Origin: Steinernema hermaphroditum
Taxonomy: Eukaryota; Nematoda; Chromadorea; Rhabditida; Steinernematidae
Length of the DNA stretch: 64,000 bases
Assembly (NCBI GenBank): GCA_030435675.1
Contig: CM059622.1
Span: 2,108,001 to 2,172,000 of the forward strand
Direction: 5' to 3'
Of this stretch, positions 30,769 to 40,785 are shown piece after piece (the stretch's first letter is position 1; every line of letters begins with the position of its first letter). The notes under the pieces are model-generated. The model did not search any database. It had not been told where the DNA came from and worked only from the letters and a program-made list of their open reading frames with translations. The position numbers and the translations under genes are program-made.

Positions 30769-31229
30769 AGGGGGGGGGGGGGGGGCATGTCGTGGGGCGT
30801 AACCCACGCGCCCTCCCGGCGACCCCTTTGAACTCCGCCCCCTACCATTTTCATGCCCACCGGGTTTTCTTAACTCAGTAGTCGTGTGCGCCGGCTTCTC
30901 ACTGAGAGGTCGGCTTCCCCTTGTGTTCTCCCCTTCCCTTTCCTCACTCCTGTATCACCGCTACACCCATGTCAATAAACTACTGGACCCAATGTATTCC
31001 CGGAGGCCCATACAGGAGAGTCGGACAGGTGTGAACTCGGTAACCACGGACACGACAGAACCTTGAAACAAGTTCCCCTTCAACTACATGCATCGACATC
31101 AGTAGTGTCTTTTATACACCTCCCTCCCCTTTTTTATTTTAGGACCCCACTCCCCACCCTTCTTCTGGTTTAGGAACACTTCAACTACATGGTAAAACTG
31201 AAAAGACAAACGAGAAATTAAGGTCTAAA
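30769..31229. other. non-coding stretch with a poly-G tract
   Basis: A run of about 18 G at 30768-30786, then GC-rich sequence that gives way near 31080 to AT-rich sequence. No gene seen. Confidence 0.4.
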
Positions 31230-31640
31230 ACACTTTACATACGTTTCAAACTGAACGACATCTACGAAAAGACAGTCGAAAAGTTTATAAATTCTATAGA
31301 AGATGTCATAAATGAAGTTAAAAAAATGGATCTAAAAATTCCGCAATAGCGGTCACTTTTAATCATCCTAACCTGCACGATCCAATCTTTCAATACAGCA
31401 AAAACCATGACCAAATTAATGCTCAAACGTTAGCCAACAGTATCGAAAATGTGATGCAGTCAAACGCTAATATAACTTGAATGCTGATATGGAACTTTAC
31501 GGATATATTATTGAAAAACCGCGAGGTGCGGGTATTGAAAACGATAAAAAACTAACAGTCGACGACAAATTTATTATTCCCATAGTTAATCCTCAAGATT
31601 CATGGTGTATGGCGAGATCTGTAATTGTTGGGAAATCCAG
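31230..31640 (+). pseudogene. degraded Polinton/Maverick-like DNA polymerase B fragment
   Basis: Three consecutive pieces in shifting frames join into one recognisable region: TLYIRFKLNDIYEKTVEKFI..., then TFNHPNLHDPIFQYSKNHDQI with NSIENVMQSNA, then DMELYGYIIEKPRGAG ending FIIPIVNPQDSWCMARSVIVG. The order (LxxPI..., IExVMQSN, PxGaG, NxDxxCMARAivV) is what I know from the N-terminal part of Polinton/Maverick-type protein-primed polymerases. At least two frameshifts and an in-frame stop make it non-functional. At about 31635 composition changes abruptly to GC-rich. Confidence 0.5.
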
Positions 31641-32796
31641 GCTGGGAGCTCTCCATCACCATCGGAACTGTAGCGGGCACATTCGGGCCCGCTAATTCCG
31701 CCCCTCAACCACGAGAAAGGACCGACGACCGCCTGGGAGGATTCGGCCGCGACCACCCGTCCCCGTCTGCCGCCGCTTCCTTCCCAGTGCTATGGTTTGA
31801 AACCGGGACAGGTTTCTTACTGGTACGCCAGCATTTCGAACGAATTGAACGAATCTATATGGCTGTCACTTAAAGAACTATCTGCGTCACTGTTTCTGAA
31901 TAAATATCCTACTCGTCTGAGTCACTTAAGTTTAAGGTGTTTGCACGGAAATAGTGTGTTTGACATGGAAACGGTTTAATATTACTACTAGCAAACATCC
32001 AGAATTCGTGATTCATTTCAGAAAGCCCTTTACTTTCCAAACATTGACCACTTCCGGCCTACAAGAATTTCTGATATAATTGACTCATCAGTGCCAGTGA
32101 AAACAGTGAATGCAACAAATCGGATTACAAAGCAAGAAACCTTGGCGGAGAAGCGCCTACTGAAACCAACGGAGACACACGGGCTGAGGAGAGAGAATCA
32201 TTGTTTCTATCAATTAGTTACAAGTCCCCCATTCCCAATAGAGCCTTTCTCACAAAGGGAATCTTCCACTAGTACTCTACTCGCTGTAACATGGGTTGTT
32301 CATCTGAAAAAGTGGCCTGTTTGGCCAGTTAAAGATCTAAGACATATGTGGATATGAATACGGTGTTTGGCGGTCCTAATGTCTTTATGTCCTTGATCTT
32401 CATGGTGTGTGGTCCATGAATTCATTTTCAGTCATGTGCAGCCCATGGCTGTTCGCAGAAGGCCGTTTCGTGACTGAAAATAAACGCGTGGACCACACAC
32501 CATAAGGATTTTCCAGGGAGACATCCAAAGGGTACAGTGCTACGAAAATATCAGCTAGTAATATAACCCGTGATAATGATTTGCTGATTGACAGTGCGTC
32601 TAACAGTTTTTATTCGATACGCATAAAGCACGAATTATTCGAATATCGAATAAAAGGGCCTACTCATAAGGTGTTTGGATCATTTCCGTCCCAGTCATAA
32701 AAATCTCCATTTCAGCACACTTGCATCACAGTTCTTATCGGAGTCTCTCCCGGTCCCCCATATCGATCGATTTCCATTCGAGTCGTCTGTCTAGCG
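31641..32796. other. gene-poor stretch with foldback repeat
   Basis: The first 150 bp is GC-rich and ends near 31790; the rest is AT-rich. A small foldback repeat lies at 32402-32503. No gene supported. Confidence 0.45.
32402..32503. repeat. 102-bp foldback (hairpin) repeat
   Basis: ATGGTGTGTGGTCC at 32402-32415 pairs with GGACCACACACCAT at 32490-32503, and the arms continue inward (ATTTTCAGTCATG against CGTGACTGAAAAT). A small MITE or a structured RNA element. Confidence 0.6.
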
Positions 32797-33417
32797 ATGG
32801 AGGAAACTGACCACCCGAAGCTCTACCTCAACACGCACTGCTGTGGATCTGTCCATTTTAGGGTAATCTGCTTGTATCTTTCAGTGGTGTTTAAGTCGAT
32901 TTTAGAGGCTCCTTGTTCCGCTTTTCGTTCTTAGTCTTTTGGCGTCAATCTCACTCAGCGTTCTCATCACGATCCAATGGGGTTGGGGAATGCTCTTCGT
33001 CATCGGACTCGGCCTTCTCGTTTACATCGCTGTGTTCATATGCCTCTTTTACGGCTATAAACCAAAGACTCTTATTCCGACTTTTGCGATATTTGAGGTC
33101 AGTTGTTATTGGTACAACCTGAGTGGGAACGGTCCAAGCCACCTTAATGCAGACTTCTCTAATGGTGAGTTGTTTAGGCTCTCAAAATAGTCACTCTACT
33201 CGTCTCTTTAGTCATCGGAATCATCCACATTTCCGACAAATATTCCCGTAGGTCGGTGTCATTGTCATACTTACATAGCGTAAATTTAGATAGCGACCTT
33301 ATGCTCTTAATCTACGGAGCTGTCTATATACCCATTTACATTCCAGCGTTCATTATTTACTGTTGGTCTTACGTTTACACTGATTGGGACTGTTCCGAAA
33401 GTGGAGAAGTAGGATAA
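32797..33417 (+). CDS. small multi-pass membrane protein, unknown family
   Basis: Four exons: 32797-32862, 32906-33097, 33178-33247, 33290-33417; 151 residues. After a short N-terminus with paired Cys (LNTHCCG) come four hydrophobic segments: LLVPLFVLSLLASISLSVLI, WGMLFVIGLGLLVYIAVFIC, ALKIVTLLVSLVIGIIHI and LMLLIYGAVYIPIYIPAFII. It ends with a short polar tail. Topology and exon structure match the gene at 34545-35259 (same first two segments, same phase at the third), so the two are paralogs in opposite orientation. The acceptors TTTTAG at 32905 and TTTAG at 33177 were chosen because they make the third membrane segment line up with the paralog. Family unknown. Confidence 0.7.
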
Positions 33418-33513
33418 AATTAGCCCGTCAGCCAGAAGTCTACTGCACGTAAATTTATACGTAATACGAGTAGATAAATGGTTGAAAAAACATCGGTTAA
33501 GTGAAAAAATAGA

Positions 33514-33585
33514 TGCCTCATGCTGGAATCGAACCAGCGACCTTCTGTTTACTAGACAGACGCTCTGCCCCTGAGCCAATGAGGC
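33514..33585 (-). tRNA. tRNA-Thr (AGT)
   Basis: 72 nt. Acceptor GCCTCAT/ATGAGGC, discriminator A; anticodon arm TCTGT-CTAGTAA-ACAGA gives anticodon AGT; T arm GCTGG/CCAGC. All stems pair. Confidence 0.96.
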
Positions 33586-34064
33586 GCGTTTATCATTGCA
33601 GTGAGATAGGAGTTATCTCCACTTTCCAGCCATTTTCGCTTTCAGTGTTGTTCGAGTCTCAGTCGACACTAAATCGGCCGCCTTTATGACTTGGGAGATC
33701 TAGTTCCGCCGTCTTGCCAAAAAGACGGTCACCACCGCCCGCATCACCCTCTCAAACTGTAGGACCATTCAGATTGGCATATTTCTCGTATTTTGACCAA
33801 AATCTCCGCCCGCCTTACTCAATATTTCCGTTCAGAACCGTTACAGCACCATTATGAAAGCAATCGTCTCCTAATACGGTAAGGTCACCTCGCCCTGAAC
33901 ACCCCCAAACATGATAACTACAAACAACTGGCGCTCTCTTTGTCCCTTTCTTATCACTTCTCTAGTCAGAGGTCACAGAACTGTTCTGTTCTTCCATAGA
34001 ACGAAAGTTCACCTCAAGGAGGCAGGCGCACCCGATTCAAACGACCCAGCATCCGAGTCAGGAC

Positions 34065-34431
34065 TAGAGTTGGCATCGGGTCGAACCCGAAAATTCGCAT
34101 TTTTTGCAATACGGACCAATTTTGTAGTCCAAACGAGAAACTTTCAAGTGCGCTGGCTTAGCCCCAACGTCGCGGCCCAGCATAATCAAAAAAGTTTGAC
34201 CGAACAACAAAACAAGGTCCAATTAGGGGTGAAACCCGAACCCGAACCCGAAAATCTGAACCCGAAAATTTTTGAATGGATTTTTTCGTTCTTCGGTCAA
34301 ATTTTTTGACTATTCTGGGCCGCGACGTTAGGGCGAAGCCAGCGCACTTGGAAGTTTCTCGATTGGACTTCAAAATTGGTCCGTACTGCAAAAAATGAGG
34401 ATTTTCGGGTTCGACCCGATGCCAACTCTAG
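34065..34431. repeat. 367-bp MITE-like foldback element with target-site duplication
   Basis: Begins CTAGAGTTGGCATCGGGTCG and ends with its reverse complement. The arms are about 150 bp each (for instance CTGGCTTAGCCCCAACGTCG against CGACGTTAGGGCGAAGCCAG). Flanked by the 6-bp duplication TCAGGA at 34059-34064 and 34432-34437. The middle contains CCCGAACCCGAACCCGAA. A related fragment lies at 35826-35890. Confidence 0.8.
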
Positions 34432-34544
34432 TCAGGACCCGCGATAGAGACCACCAATCCCTCTCTTGATTTGGCTAAAAATATATTTCCGTCAATGTAC
34501 ACAAATATTTACAATTATGCTTTTGGACCGAATCTTCTAGCCTT

Positions 34545-35259
34545 CTAGATGGCCTTCTCTGCGTCCTGATTTCGCACGCCGCTTTTCAACTCTGCGTCCT
34601 TGACGATATCTTCGTAGGCTGGAAGCTGATTCGCTTGGCTTTGGCGCTCGCGAACTGGAATGGAGGGCATTAATCGATAGACGTTTTCGACGAATTTCGA
34701 CCAGTGACCGTCTCCAGAGACCCCTCAATCCTATAAGAGTAATCTACTTACATTCAGTCACAGCGACTTCATAGTTTGGGGGCGAATCCACCTCCCTCGC
34801 CGGAGCCTCCACGTCCCTCCTCACCACTCGCTGACTTGTCTGACCCTCTTCGTTCGCTTTCGCTATCTTATAATACTTGAAGAACACAAGAAAAATGAAC
34901 AGATTTAGGGGAAGATAGACGGCGGAGAATATGATGAGCTTCAGGTTGAGATCTAAGAAGTCAGTTTAGTGTCAATTGGACATAGAACCTTGCGTACCTG
35001 TGTAGTGCTCAGACATGGAGACGATGGCGAGGATGAGCGCCGCCATGAGAAGACAGAGCTTGAAGATTTCGAAGCAGACGAAGAGCGCGAGGAAGATGTG
35101 GACGCACTTCTTGAAGAAGAGAGCGCCGAAGAGGAGACCGTAGACGACGAAGCCGAGGATCATCGTGAAGACGACTCCCCATCCGAGGTGCACGGCGGCC
35201 AGAATACTCAGCGAGATGAAGATGAACAGGCTCAGAACGGCTGTGGGACGTGCTATGTC
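34545..35259 (-). CDS. multi-pass membrane protein with PPxY-type tail (5' exon not found)
   Basis: Three exons (minus order): 34998-35259, 34752-34952, 34545-34654. They encode four hydrophobic segments (TAVLSLFIFISLSILAAV; VVFTMILGFVVYGLLFGALF; LCLLMAALILAIVSM; LKLIIFSAVYLPLNLFIFLVFF) and an 85-residue cytoplasmic-type tail carrying PPNYEV and LPAYEDI, the kind of PPxY/xPxY motifs bound by WW domains. The first coding exon found starts in phase 0 after a TTTTAG acceptor, and the paralog at 32797 has a 22-codon exon before that point. I could not place the matching start exon between 35260 and 36500. The last intron is about 97 nt with acceptor ATTCCAG. Confidence 0.65.
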
Positions 35260-36755
35260 CTAAAATTATGTATCATGTAGTATCATGTAGTAAGTGAGCG
35301 ATAGTGGGAAGCTTCTTTTGGCTGGGGATGCAAGGGTGATCGCTACCAAACAACAGGACGAACAGGGAGCAAGACCAGTGCAAACTCTGAAGCGCAAATT
35401 TAGAATCAACGGGCAATTCAAGAGAGTCGCCGTTGAAATCAGACCCCTGGCCTTGGTGAGCAAAACTATAGCCGCAACCGAGTGATGTCTATTCAAAAAA
35501 CTATTCCAAATAACTATTTTAACCACCTTGTTCGTAAGTGTCGTAGCTTCATTTGAAGTATAAATAAACGCTCTACGGAGTAAAAGCCCAGTGGACCTGT
35601 GGGTGACAGGACACCACAGCCCTTCGGGCCGCAAGATTGGCGCTCATGAAATCGCTCTAATTCAACTCTAACCCAGCAACCAATGGCCTAGTGGTCCCGA
35701 AGAAATGGTTAGCCGCAAACGGCCCTTCTAAGCTGTTCGTCGATCATTGATGAATCCCCCTCGGACCTCCTTTTGTCTTCTGTCTGAAACCGACCGCTCC
35801 TTGATAATCATTCCGACCGGATTTCAGGTGGCTTCGCCCCAACGTCGCGGTCCAGCACAATCAAAAAAATTAGACTGCAGAGCAAAACAAGTTTTTTTTT
35901 GGTTTCGAGTCTCGAGGTTGAAAAGTCTCGTCTCGCACAGCCCTGTTCTGGCAAGATTGACAATAATGGAGGAAATTTATTAATTATTTGCATCAGGAAG
36001 TCTGTCTCTGTCTATGAGACTGTTTATACGTCACAAAAAGACAGAGTCTGAAAATGCCAAGTCTACGCTAAGTGTGTTGATTGCTTGAACGTAAAAAGCT
36101 CTTCAGATCAGCTTGTCTACCTATCACCTAGATGGAATGTGTCTTAAAACTATAAGCCACACAGTAGCTGAGGATATCTTAAGAACTCACCTCAATGTTG
36201 ACCTTCTTTCCGCAACAAACGGTCACATAGAACGTGTCGCGATGATGGTGTTCGTGGGCAACCATCTCTCCAGTCCGTGGAAGACGACTGTTTGCGGAAA
36301 ACACGCGTCGCTCGGGGCACTGGCCGACGTAAATTTGTTGTCATAGGAAGAAACGCTGATAAGAGGCCCTGCCCCAATGCACACAACGAAGAAGATGCGC
36401 GTTCCAGGAGAATCGCCGAAACGCAAAAAGTCGCCAAGGACATGACTGTTTGCGCTACAATGAATATCGCCGTGAATCAGTGTGTGTGTTCCGCCGAGGC
36501 AAACACAATGTGAGAATATCGAGAGCGGATCGTAAAATTCATTTCCCGGACAACATATGTGCAATTCGTGCTGTTTCCTAAGCACGAGGTGGCGAAAGGC
36601 ATGTGTTGAAAGGCGAGAGGACGAGGTGAACTGGCTGATAAGGCGTCCGAGGACAGGAGGTCGGAACGTCCTTCCATATGTGCGGTTTGTACTTTTTTGT
36701 TTGTGTGCTGATGAAGAACTCATGGGAAAGTGGAAATTTTGAGTATAAAAAGTTA
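35260..36755. other. gene-poor stretch, probably contains a missing 5' exon
   Basis: Expected to hold the start exon of the minus-strand membrane protein gene, which I could not identify. A repeat fragment lies at 35826-35950. Open frames near 36200-36700 have no motifs and partly overlap the tRNA-Asp. Confidence 0.4.
35826..35950. repeat. fragment combining two dispersed repeat families
   Basis: 35826-35890 matches an arm of the 34065-34431 element (GGCTTCGCCCCAACGTCGCG). 35905-35950 matches, inverted, the start of the repeat at 13609 (CAGGGCTGTG with GAGAC/GAGTC units). Confidence 0.5.
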
Positions 36756-36827
36756 CTCCCCGGCCGGGAATCGAACCCGGGTCTCGCACGTGACAGGCGC
36801 GGATACTCACCACTATACTACCGAGGA
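36756..36827 (-). tRNA. tRNA-Asp (GTC)
   Basis: 72 nt, identical in sequence to the copies at 18996-19067 and 24819-24890. It lies 163 bp beyond the 3' end of the SXP-type gene 36990-37813. Confidence 0.97.
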
Positions 36828-36989
36828 CACGTTTGAATTTCGGATGTTTCTCTATGTGTCTTAACAGCGGTTACTTTCCCCGAAGGGATAGGGATAAATT
36901 TTGTATCCTTTTTTATAGGTCATAGTTTACGTTCATAGGTTCCGTTCATAAAGCAGACTTTAATGAGGTGATTCACATATCAAAAAATT

Positions 36990-37813
36990 TCAAATTTTGT
37001 CCCATTCGCTGTTATCCTGACCCGTGACGGCGCCCCACTTCTCTTCACCGTCAGTCGTCGTTCCTGGCGCTCCCCAATCGCTCTTTTCATCCTGATTCGA
37101 GCCAGAATTTCCATTTGAAACAGGACCACCCGCAGCGTTTCCACCATTTACCCCAGAAGTCCATGATCCAGCTCCATTTGCGTTATTCCACAAATTAAAG
37201 ATCGGTTGGTCGCCGACGGTCGGCATACCGTACCTCTGGACAAAGAGCTGAACGGCGTTGTGGTCGAATTGGAGCAGTTCGGACTGGATGTTGTAGGTGA
37301 TGCCGTCGATGATTTCGGCGATTTGTCGCTGTTGGTCGCGGATGGACAAGTACTTGTTGTTTTCGATGCGTTGGATCTCGCGAATGATGTTTTGCGCCTG
37401 GGGCGAGAGGACGCCCGGCCTGTTAAAGCCGTCGCGAACGACGGTAACCAGGTTTTGATGGGTTTTGTTGAGGAGGCTCTCGAGGCTACGGTACTTTTGC
37501 TGAAATCAGGAGGATTAGGGTTGTGAAGATGCAGTAATTTGTTTCGATTTACATTTGGTCTTACCTGATCTGCTGGATTCTGTTGCACCGCCCATTGTTC
37601 GAGCCTCCGCTGAGCCTCGAATTCAGTAAGACTCGCATCGATGTATACGGTAATGAACTGGCGAACGGATGGAAATCGTCCGGAAATGACCATGTGAGGA
37701 ATGTTCTCGAATCCGCTCAGCCAGAGGTTCCACGTATAGGGGCTGTTGGAGATGGACTGAGCAGTGGAAAGGCCAAAAAAGAGGGCGAATAGGAGAGTGG
37801 CGACAGAATGCAT
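36990..37813 (-). CDS. SXP/RAL-2-type secreted protein with short Gly/Asn tail
   Basis: Two exons (minus order): 37565-37813 and 36990-37499; 252 residues. Signal peptide MHSVATLLFALFFGLSTA. SXP/RAL-2-type helices: FPSVRQFITVYIDA, RLEQWAVQQNPADQ, SLESLLNKTHQNLVTVV, LSPQAQNIIREIQRIE, ending VQRYGMPTVGDQPIF (compare YGNPLLG in the relatives). The last 70 residues are Gly/Asn/Ser/Asp-rich with scattered Trp (WNNANGAGSW, SEWDKI). It is most like the genes at 23099 and 26742, with the same intron after the QNPADQ-type helix. A tRNA-Asp lies just downstream. Confidence 0.8.
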
Positions 37814-38158
37814 GATGCTGTGGAAGTGAATGGTGAGCTGGGCTCATGGAGGGAAGGTAGGAGATGTTTGTCCAGCTGGAAGAGGCGAATCCAGGGAATT
37901 GGAGATAAGAATGATTCAACACACATCTGCCGGAAATGCAAATAATGGAACAGTCGAGGCTGTGGAAGATCTCTAGAGGGTATCGAGAAAGAACAGATCT
38001 TTGCGATCCGTTTAACAGATCTTATAGGCGACCTTTAAGAGATCTGATCACCTTCGATCTGGAAGCCACCCGAGGCTCCCCGGCTGTTATGACAAGACAA
38101 AAACACTTGATGTTTTTCCACATTTTATCCCTTGTACAATAGAAAGGAAATAATACAA
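37814..38158. other. intergenic, no gene seen
   Basis: Upstream region of the SXP-type gene and downstream region of the interrupted gene at 38159. No motif of note. Confidence 0.45.
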
Positions 38159-38584
38159 TCAGAGGAAACGATTGTTTTCCGCGGGACGGCCTCGATGGCG
38201 ACTCTGATCCCTGTGGAATCGGGCGAATCTCGGGCCGGAGATTCTCTTCGGCTTCGGCGCGTCACAGTCAGAAGGACTTCGGCGCTTCCGGGAGGCTTTC
38301 TCTTCGGGAGCCCGAGTGGGTTCCAGGTCGAAGACGACCTTCTTAGACTTCTCCTCTCCCTCTGGCCTCTTAGGGAGTGAGATGAGGATTTTCTGGGGGA
38401 GAGGGGCCACCTTCTTGAGAGACAAAATGGCGGCTTCTCAAAGCGCCTGGAGCTCGGATTCGAGCTCTTCTTCTGTACGACGCTTCGCCCAGAGGGCGTC
38501 GACGTCGGCTTCGGACTCGAAGACAAGTCCTTCTTGGGCTCGGGCCTCCAGAGCCACTTTTTCTGTTGTCAACCTTTTCTTCAT
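38159..38584 (-). pseudogene. nuclear-type charged protein gene with one in-frame TGA
   Basis: From the ATG at 38584 the frame runs 48 codons (MKKRLTTEKVALEARAQEGL...RRTEEELESELQAL), meets a TGA at 38438-38440 and continues in the same frame for 92 more codons (EAAILSLKKVAPLPQKILI, KKVVFDLEPT, then a Lys/Arg-rich tail with KRRSPS and PKPKR) to a TGA at 38159. Composition and the coiled-coil character run unchanged across the stop, so the two halves belong to one protein of about 140 residues. Possibilities: a recent nonsense mutation, an assembly error, stop readthrough or a missed intron. No GT-AG pair removes the TGA cleanly. The basic stretches suggest a nuclear protein; family not recognised. 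Confidence 0.5.
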
Positions 38585-39548
38585 GTATTGTCACCTCTAC
38601 TTGCCACCACAATAAAGTACTGTACTATATCTCATCGGATAGTATTGCGATCGTTTTGAGCTGCGATCATCCAACTCCGCCGCATCTCCAACCGGATGTC
38701 ATTTTTTGACTTCCAGTTTGGCAGCCAAATCCTATTTTTGGGTGGTTCCCTAGTTGATCATTTTATCGTGAAAAGCGCCAATGGTCGTTCACCGAATATT
38801 TCAAAAATACAAAAAATTACTCCCCGGCCGGGAATCGAACGGGTCGGGTCTCGCACGTGACAGGCGCGGATACTCATCACTATACTACCGAGGATACGAC
38901 CGCTATGACATCCTGCTATGACGTCCTCTACCAAGGCGGCAGAGAGGGTGGTGCAAAGCTAGGTTGTGCGGTTTGTGCTGTCGCGCCATGTCTGCCGGTC
39001 AACGTCACCCGAATTTTTTCGGATTCCCGCTTGAAAAGCCCATGTTACCGATTCATGCCCGTTGAAATTGGAGAACGATACCTGTTGGTGCGACCAGGAA
39101 CCCAGGACGTGGTGAAGGACGCACCAGAAGTGCCATGCGACCACCCCAGCCCACCACAATGAGTCACCATGCTTCACACCAGCCGGGCCCATTGAGGTGC
39201 AAACGACAACCGACAAGATTCCCTATGAGAAGCAGGCAGTTAATCTGGAGATCTATCTGACCGCTGGGCGACCCGCACATACTGCGTTCGGTGGAAATGG
39301 TGTCCGATCACGCCAGACGCCTGCAAGAAGTAGAGGAGGCCCTCTTCAAATAAGACCAGAAGGGCAAGACGCGGAAGAGACCGACTGCCGAGTGGTGCTA
39401 GTATCATTCAAAGTACGGTAGGCACTTGGTCCAAATGCTTCTATGGATTCTATTGTGTGTACTAGTTCACATTATTTAGTTCTATTTATTGGCTTGGCGA
39501 CAGTTGCATATACACCACATGTGACAGCTGGAACTACATGTATAGTCA
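38585..39548. other. intergenic with tRNA-Asp pseudogene
   Basis: Contains the tRNA-Asp pseudogene at 38820-38894. Otherwise I see no coding exon with support. Confidence 0.45.
38820..38894 (-). pseudogene. tRNA-Asp pseudogene
   Basis: Matches the three tRNA-Asp copies except for three extra bases and changes in the 5' side of the T stem (CCCGACCCGTTCGA instead of CCGGGTTCGA), which abolish T-stem pairing, and one D-loop change. The B box core GTTCGATTCC survives. Confidence 0.85.
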
Positions 39549-39977
39549 TTAAGGGGGATGATAAGTGACTTCTCCTCCGAGTCCGAACAGTGAGTTCTTC
39601 TGACATCTCCAGGAGACGGCGCCTTCCCGCACGGTCTCCCCGATCTTCATTGCGATGTCGCCGAAGTCTCCGTGGAAGCGGCACCCGACACTCCGGAGCT
39701 TCTTCCATCCCCGTCTTCCGAAGGCGCACTCATAGACGAAATCGCTGGAAGCGTAGAATTCGCCCAATCTACAGGTGCTCGACGTGACAACACGGTCGTC
39801 GCTGTCCGTGACGCGTCTATCCCAAGGATAAGTATCGTAGATCTCTCGAAGACACTCGTGGAACTCCTCGATGCTCGTTCGGGGACAGTCGGCCTGCTTG
39901 GCCAGGTTGTCTCCTTTGGAGATGTAAGAAGAAGAGGCGAAGGGGAGGGCTAAGAGGGGAACGAACAGTAGAAACAT
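39549..39977 (-). CDS. secreted six-Cys protein, possibly MIG-18-like fibronectin type I fold
   Basis: Single exon, 142 residues. Signal peptide MFLLFVPLLALPFASSSYI. Mature part with six Cys: a pair around CPRTSIEEFHEC, one in STCRLGEFY, one in VYECAFGRRGW, one in VGCRFHG and one in SWRCQK. The last part (GC.F.G...IGETV..GAVSWRC) resembles the repeat that nematode MIG-18-like fibronectin type I modules show (GC...G..i.vGe......y.C). A frame extends upstream to 40064, but the ATG at 39977 places the signal peptide at the N-terminus. A TTAAAAG box sits about 33 nt upstream. Secretion is well supported, the domain less so. Confidence 0.6.
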   Translation of the reverse strand: MFLLFVPLLALPFASSSYISKGDNLAKQADCPRTSIEEFHECLREIYDTYPWDRRVTDSDDRVVTSSTCRLGEFYASSDFVYECAFGRRGWKKLRSVGCRFHGDFGDIAMKIGETVREGAVSWRCQKNSLFGLGGEVTYHPP

Positions 39978-40225
39978 TGAAAGGACGGTCCACTGCGCTG
40001 TCCGAGGGACTTTTAAGGCGCTCTGCGAGATGGGAGAACAAAGGAAACGCGCGTATCCATTCATCTATTGGCGCAGAAGAGGGGGCGCCGTTGTTAATGA
40101 TTCACAAAAACCGCGATCGCCCACTGGACTCGAGAACGGCGGATCGGCGATTGCGGCATTGGAAAATGGATGAGAAGGTGGGTCATCTCTTTTTCAGCGA
40201 CCTGCTTTGAGAAGAATATAACAAT

Positions 40226-40680
40226 TTATTCTTGAACGTACAGATAGTGAGATGCCGGATTCCCCGATCTGTCGACGATTTGGCCCTTTTCGTCGACGAC
40301 GAGCTTCGGAATCCGACGAAAGTCGGCGACCCTCGCGCAGCACTTCGGACATCCCTGCAACTCGAATTCCCTTTTGAACTGAAAGGAGCGTGGGTGTGAA
40401 GAAGAAGGCCACTGAACGGAGGATTACCTGAGCCTTAAGACTACTTCGCGGCGATTTCCTCGAACCTAAAGGGTCGATGAGGAGTAGGGAAAGGGGATGG
40501 CTTACTGGCATCTGTGGCGGCACAGAGGGCGACGGAGAAAACGACGAAGACGCCGTGGAGTAGCGCCACGAGCGCCGCTCCGAGAAACATAGTTCGACCG
40601 ATCCGAATCGGAGGACGACGCCGAATGAGGGAGACTGCCTGTGAGAAAAGAGGAGTAGACAGACGCCGCCAAAAGGACAT
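40226..40680 (-). CDS. small membrane-anchored CxxCC protein, unknown
   Basis: Three exons (minus order): 40506-40680, 40428-40465, 40226-40378; 121 residues. N-terminal basic region (LIRRRPPIRIGRT), then one membrane segment (MFLGAALVALLHGVFVVFSVAL). A linker from a 38-nt exon (SSRKSPRSSLKAQ) leads to a compact C-terminal part: ELQGCPKCCARVADFRRIPK, VVDEKGQIVDRSGNP, ending YLYVQE. The CPKCC motif could bind metal or act in redox. All three junctions are GT-AG with consistent phases. I do not recognise the family; mitochondrial or ER membrane location is possible. Confidence 0.55.
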
Positions 40681-40785
40681 CCAGACATAGACGTACTGTA
40701 CGAGGAATACCGTAACCCGAACCCGAATCCACTGGGAGAAATTCTAGTCAGTGTTTATTAAAGAAAACAAAAAAGAGTTCTAGCG

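Noticed and set aside
30205..30807. 200-codon minus-strand frame over the GC-rich segment
   Set aside because: Composition-driven; the plus-strand frame has the more plausible amino-acid pattern, and neither has clear homology.
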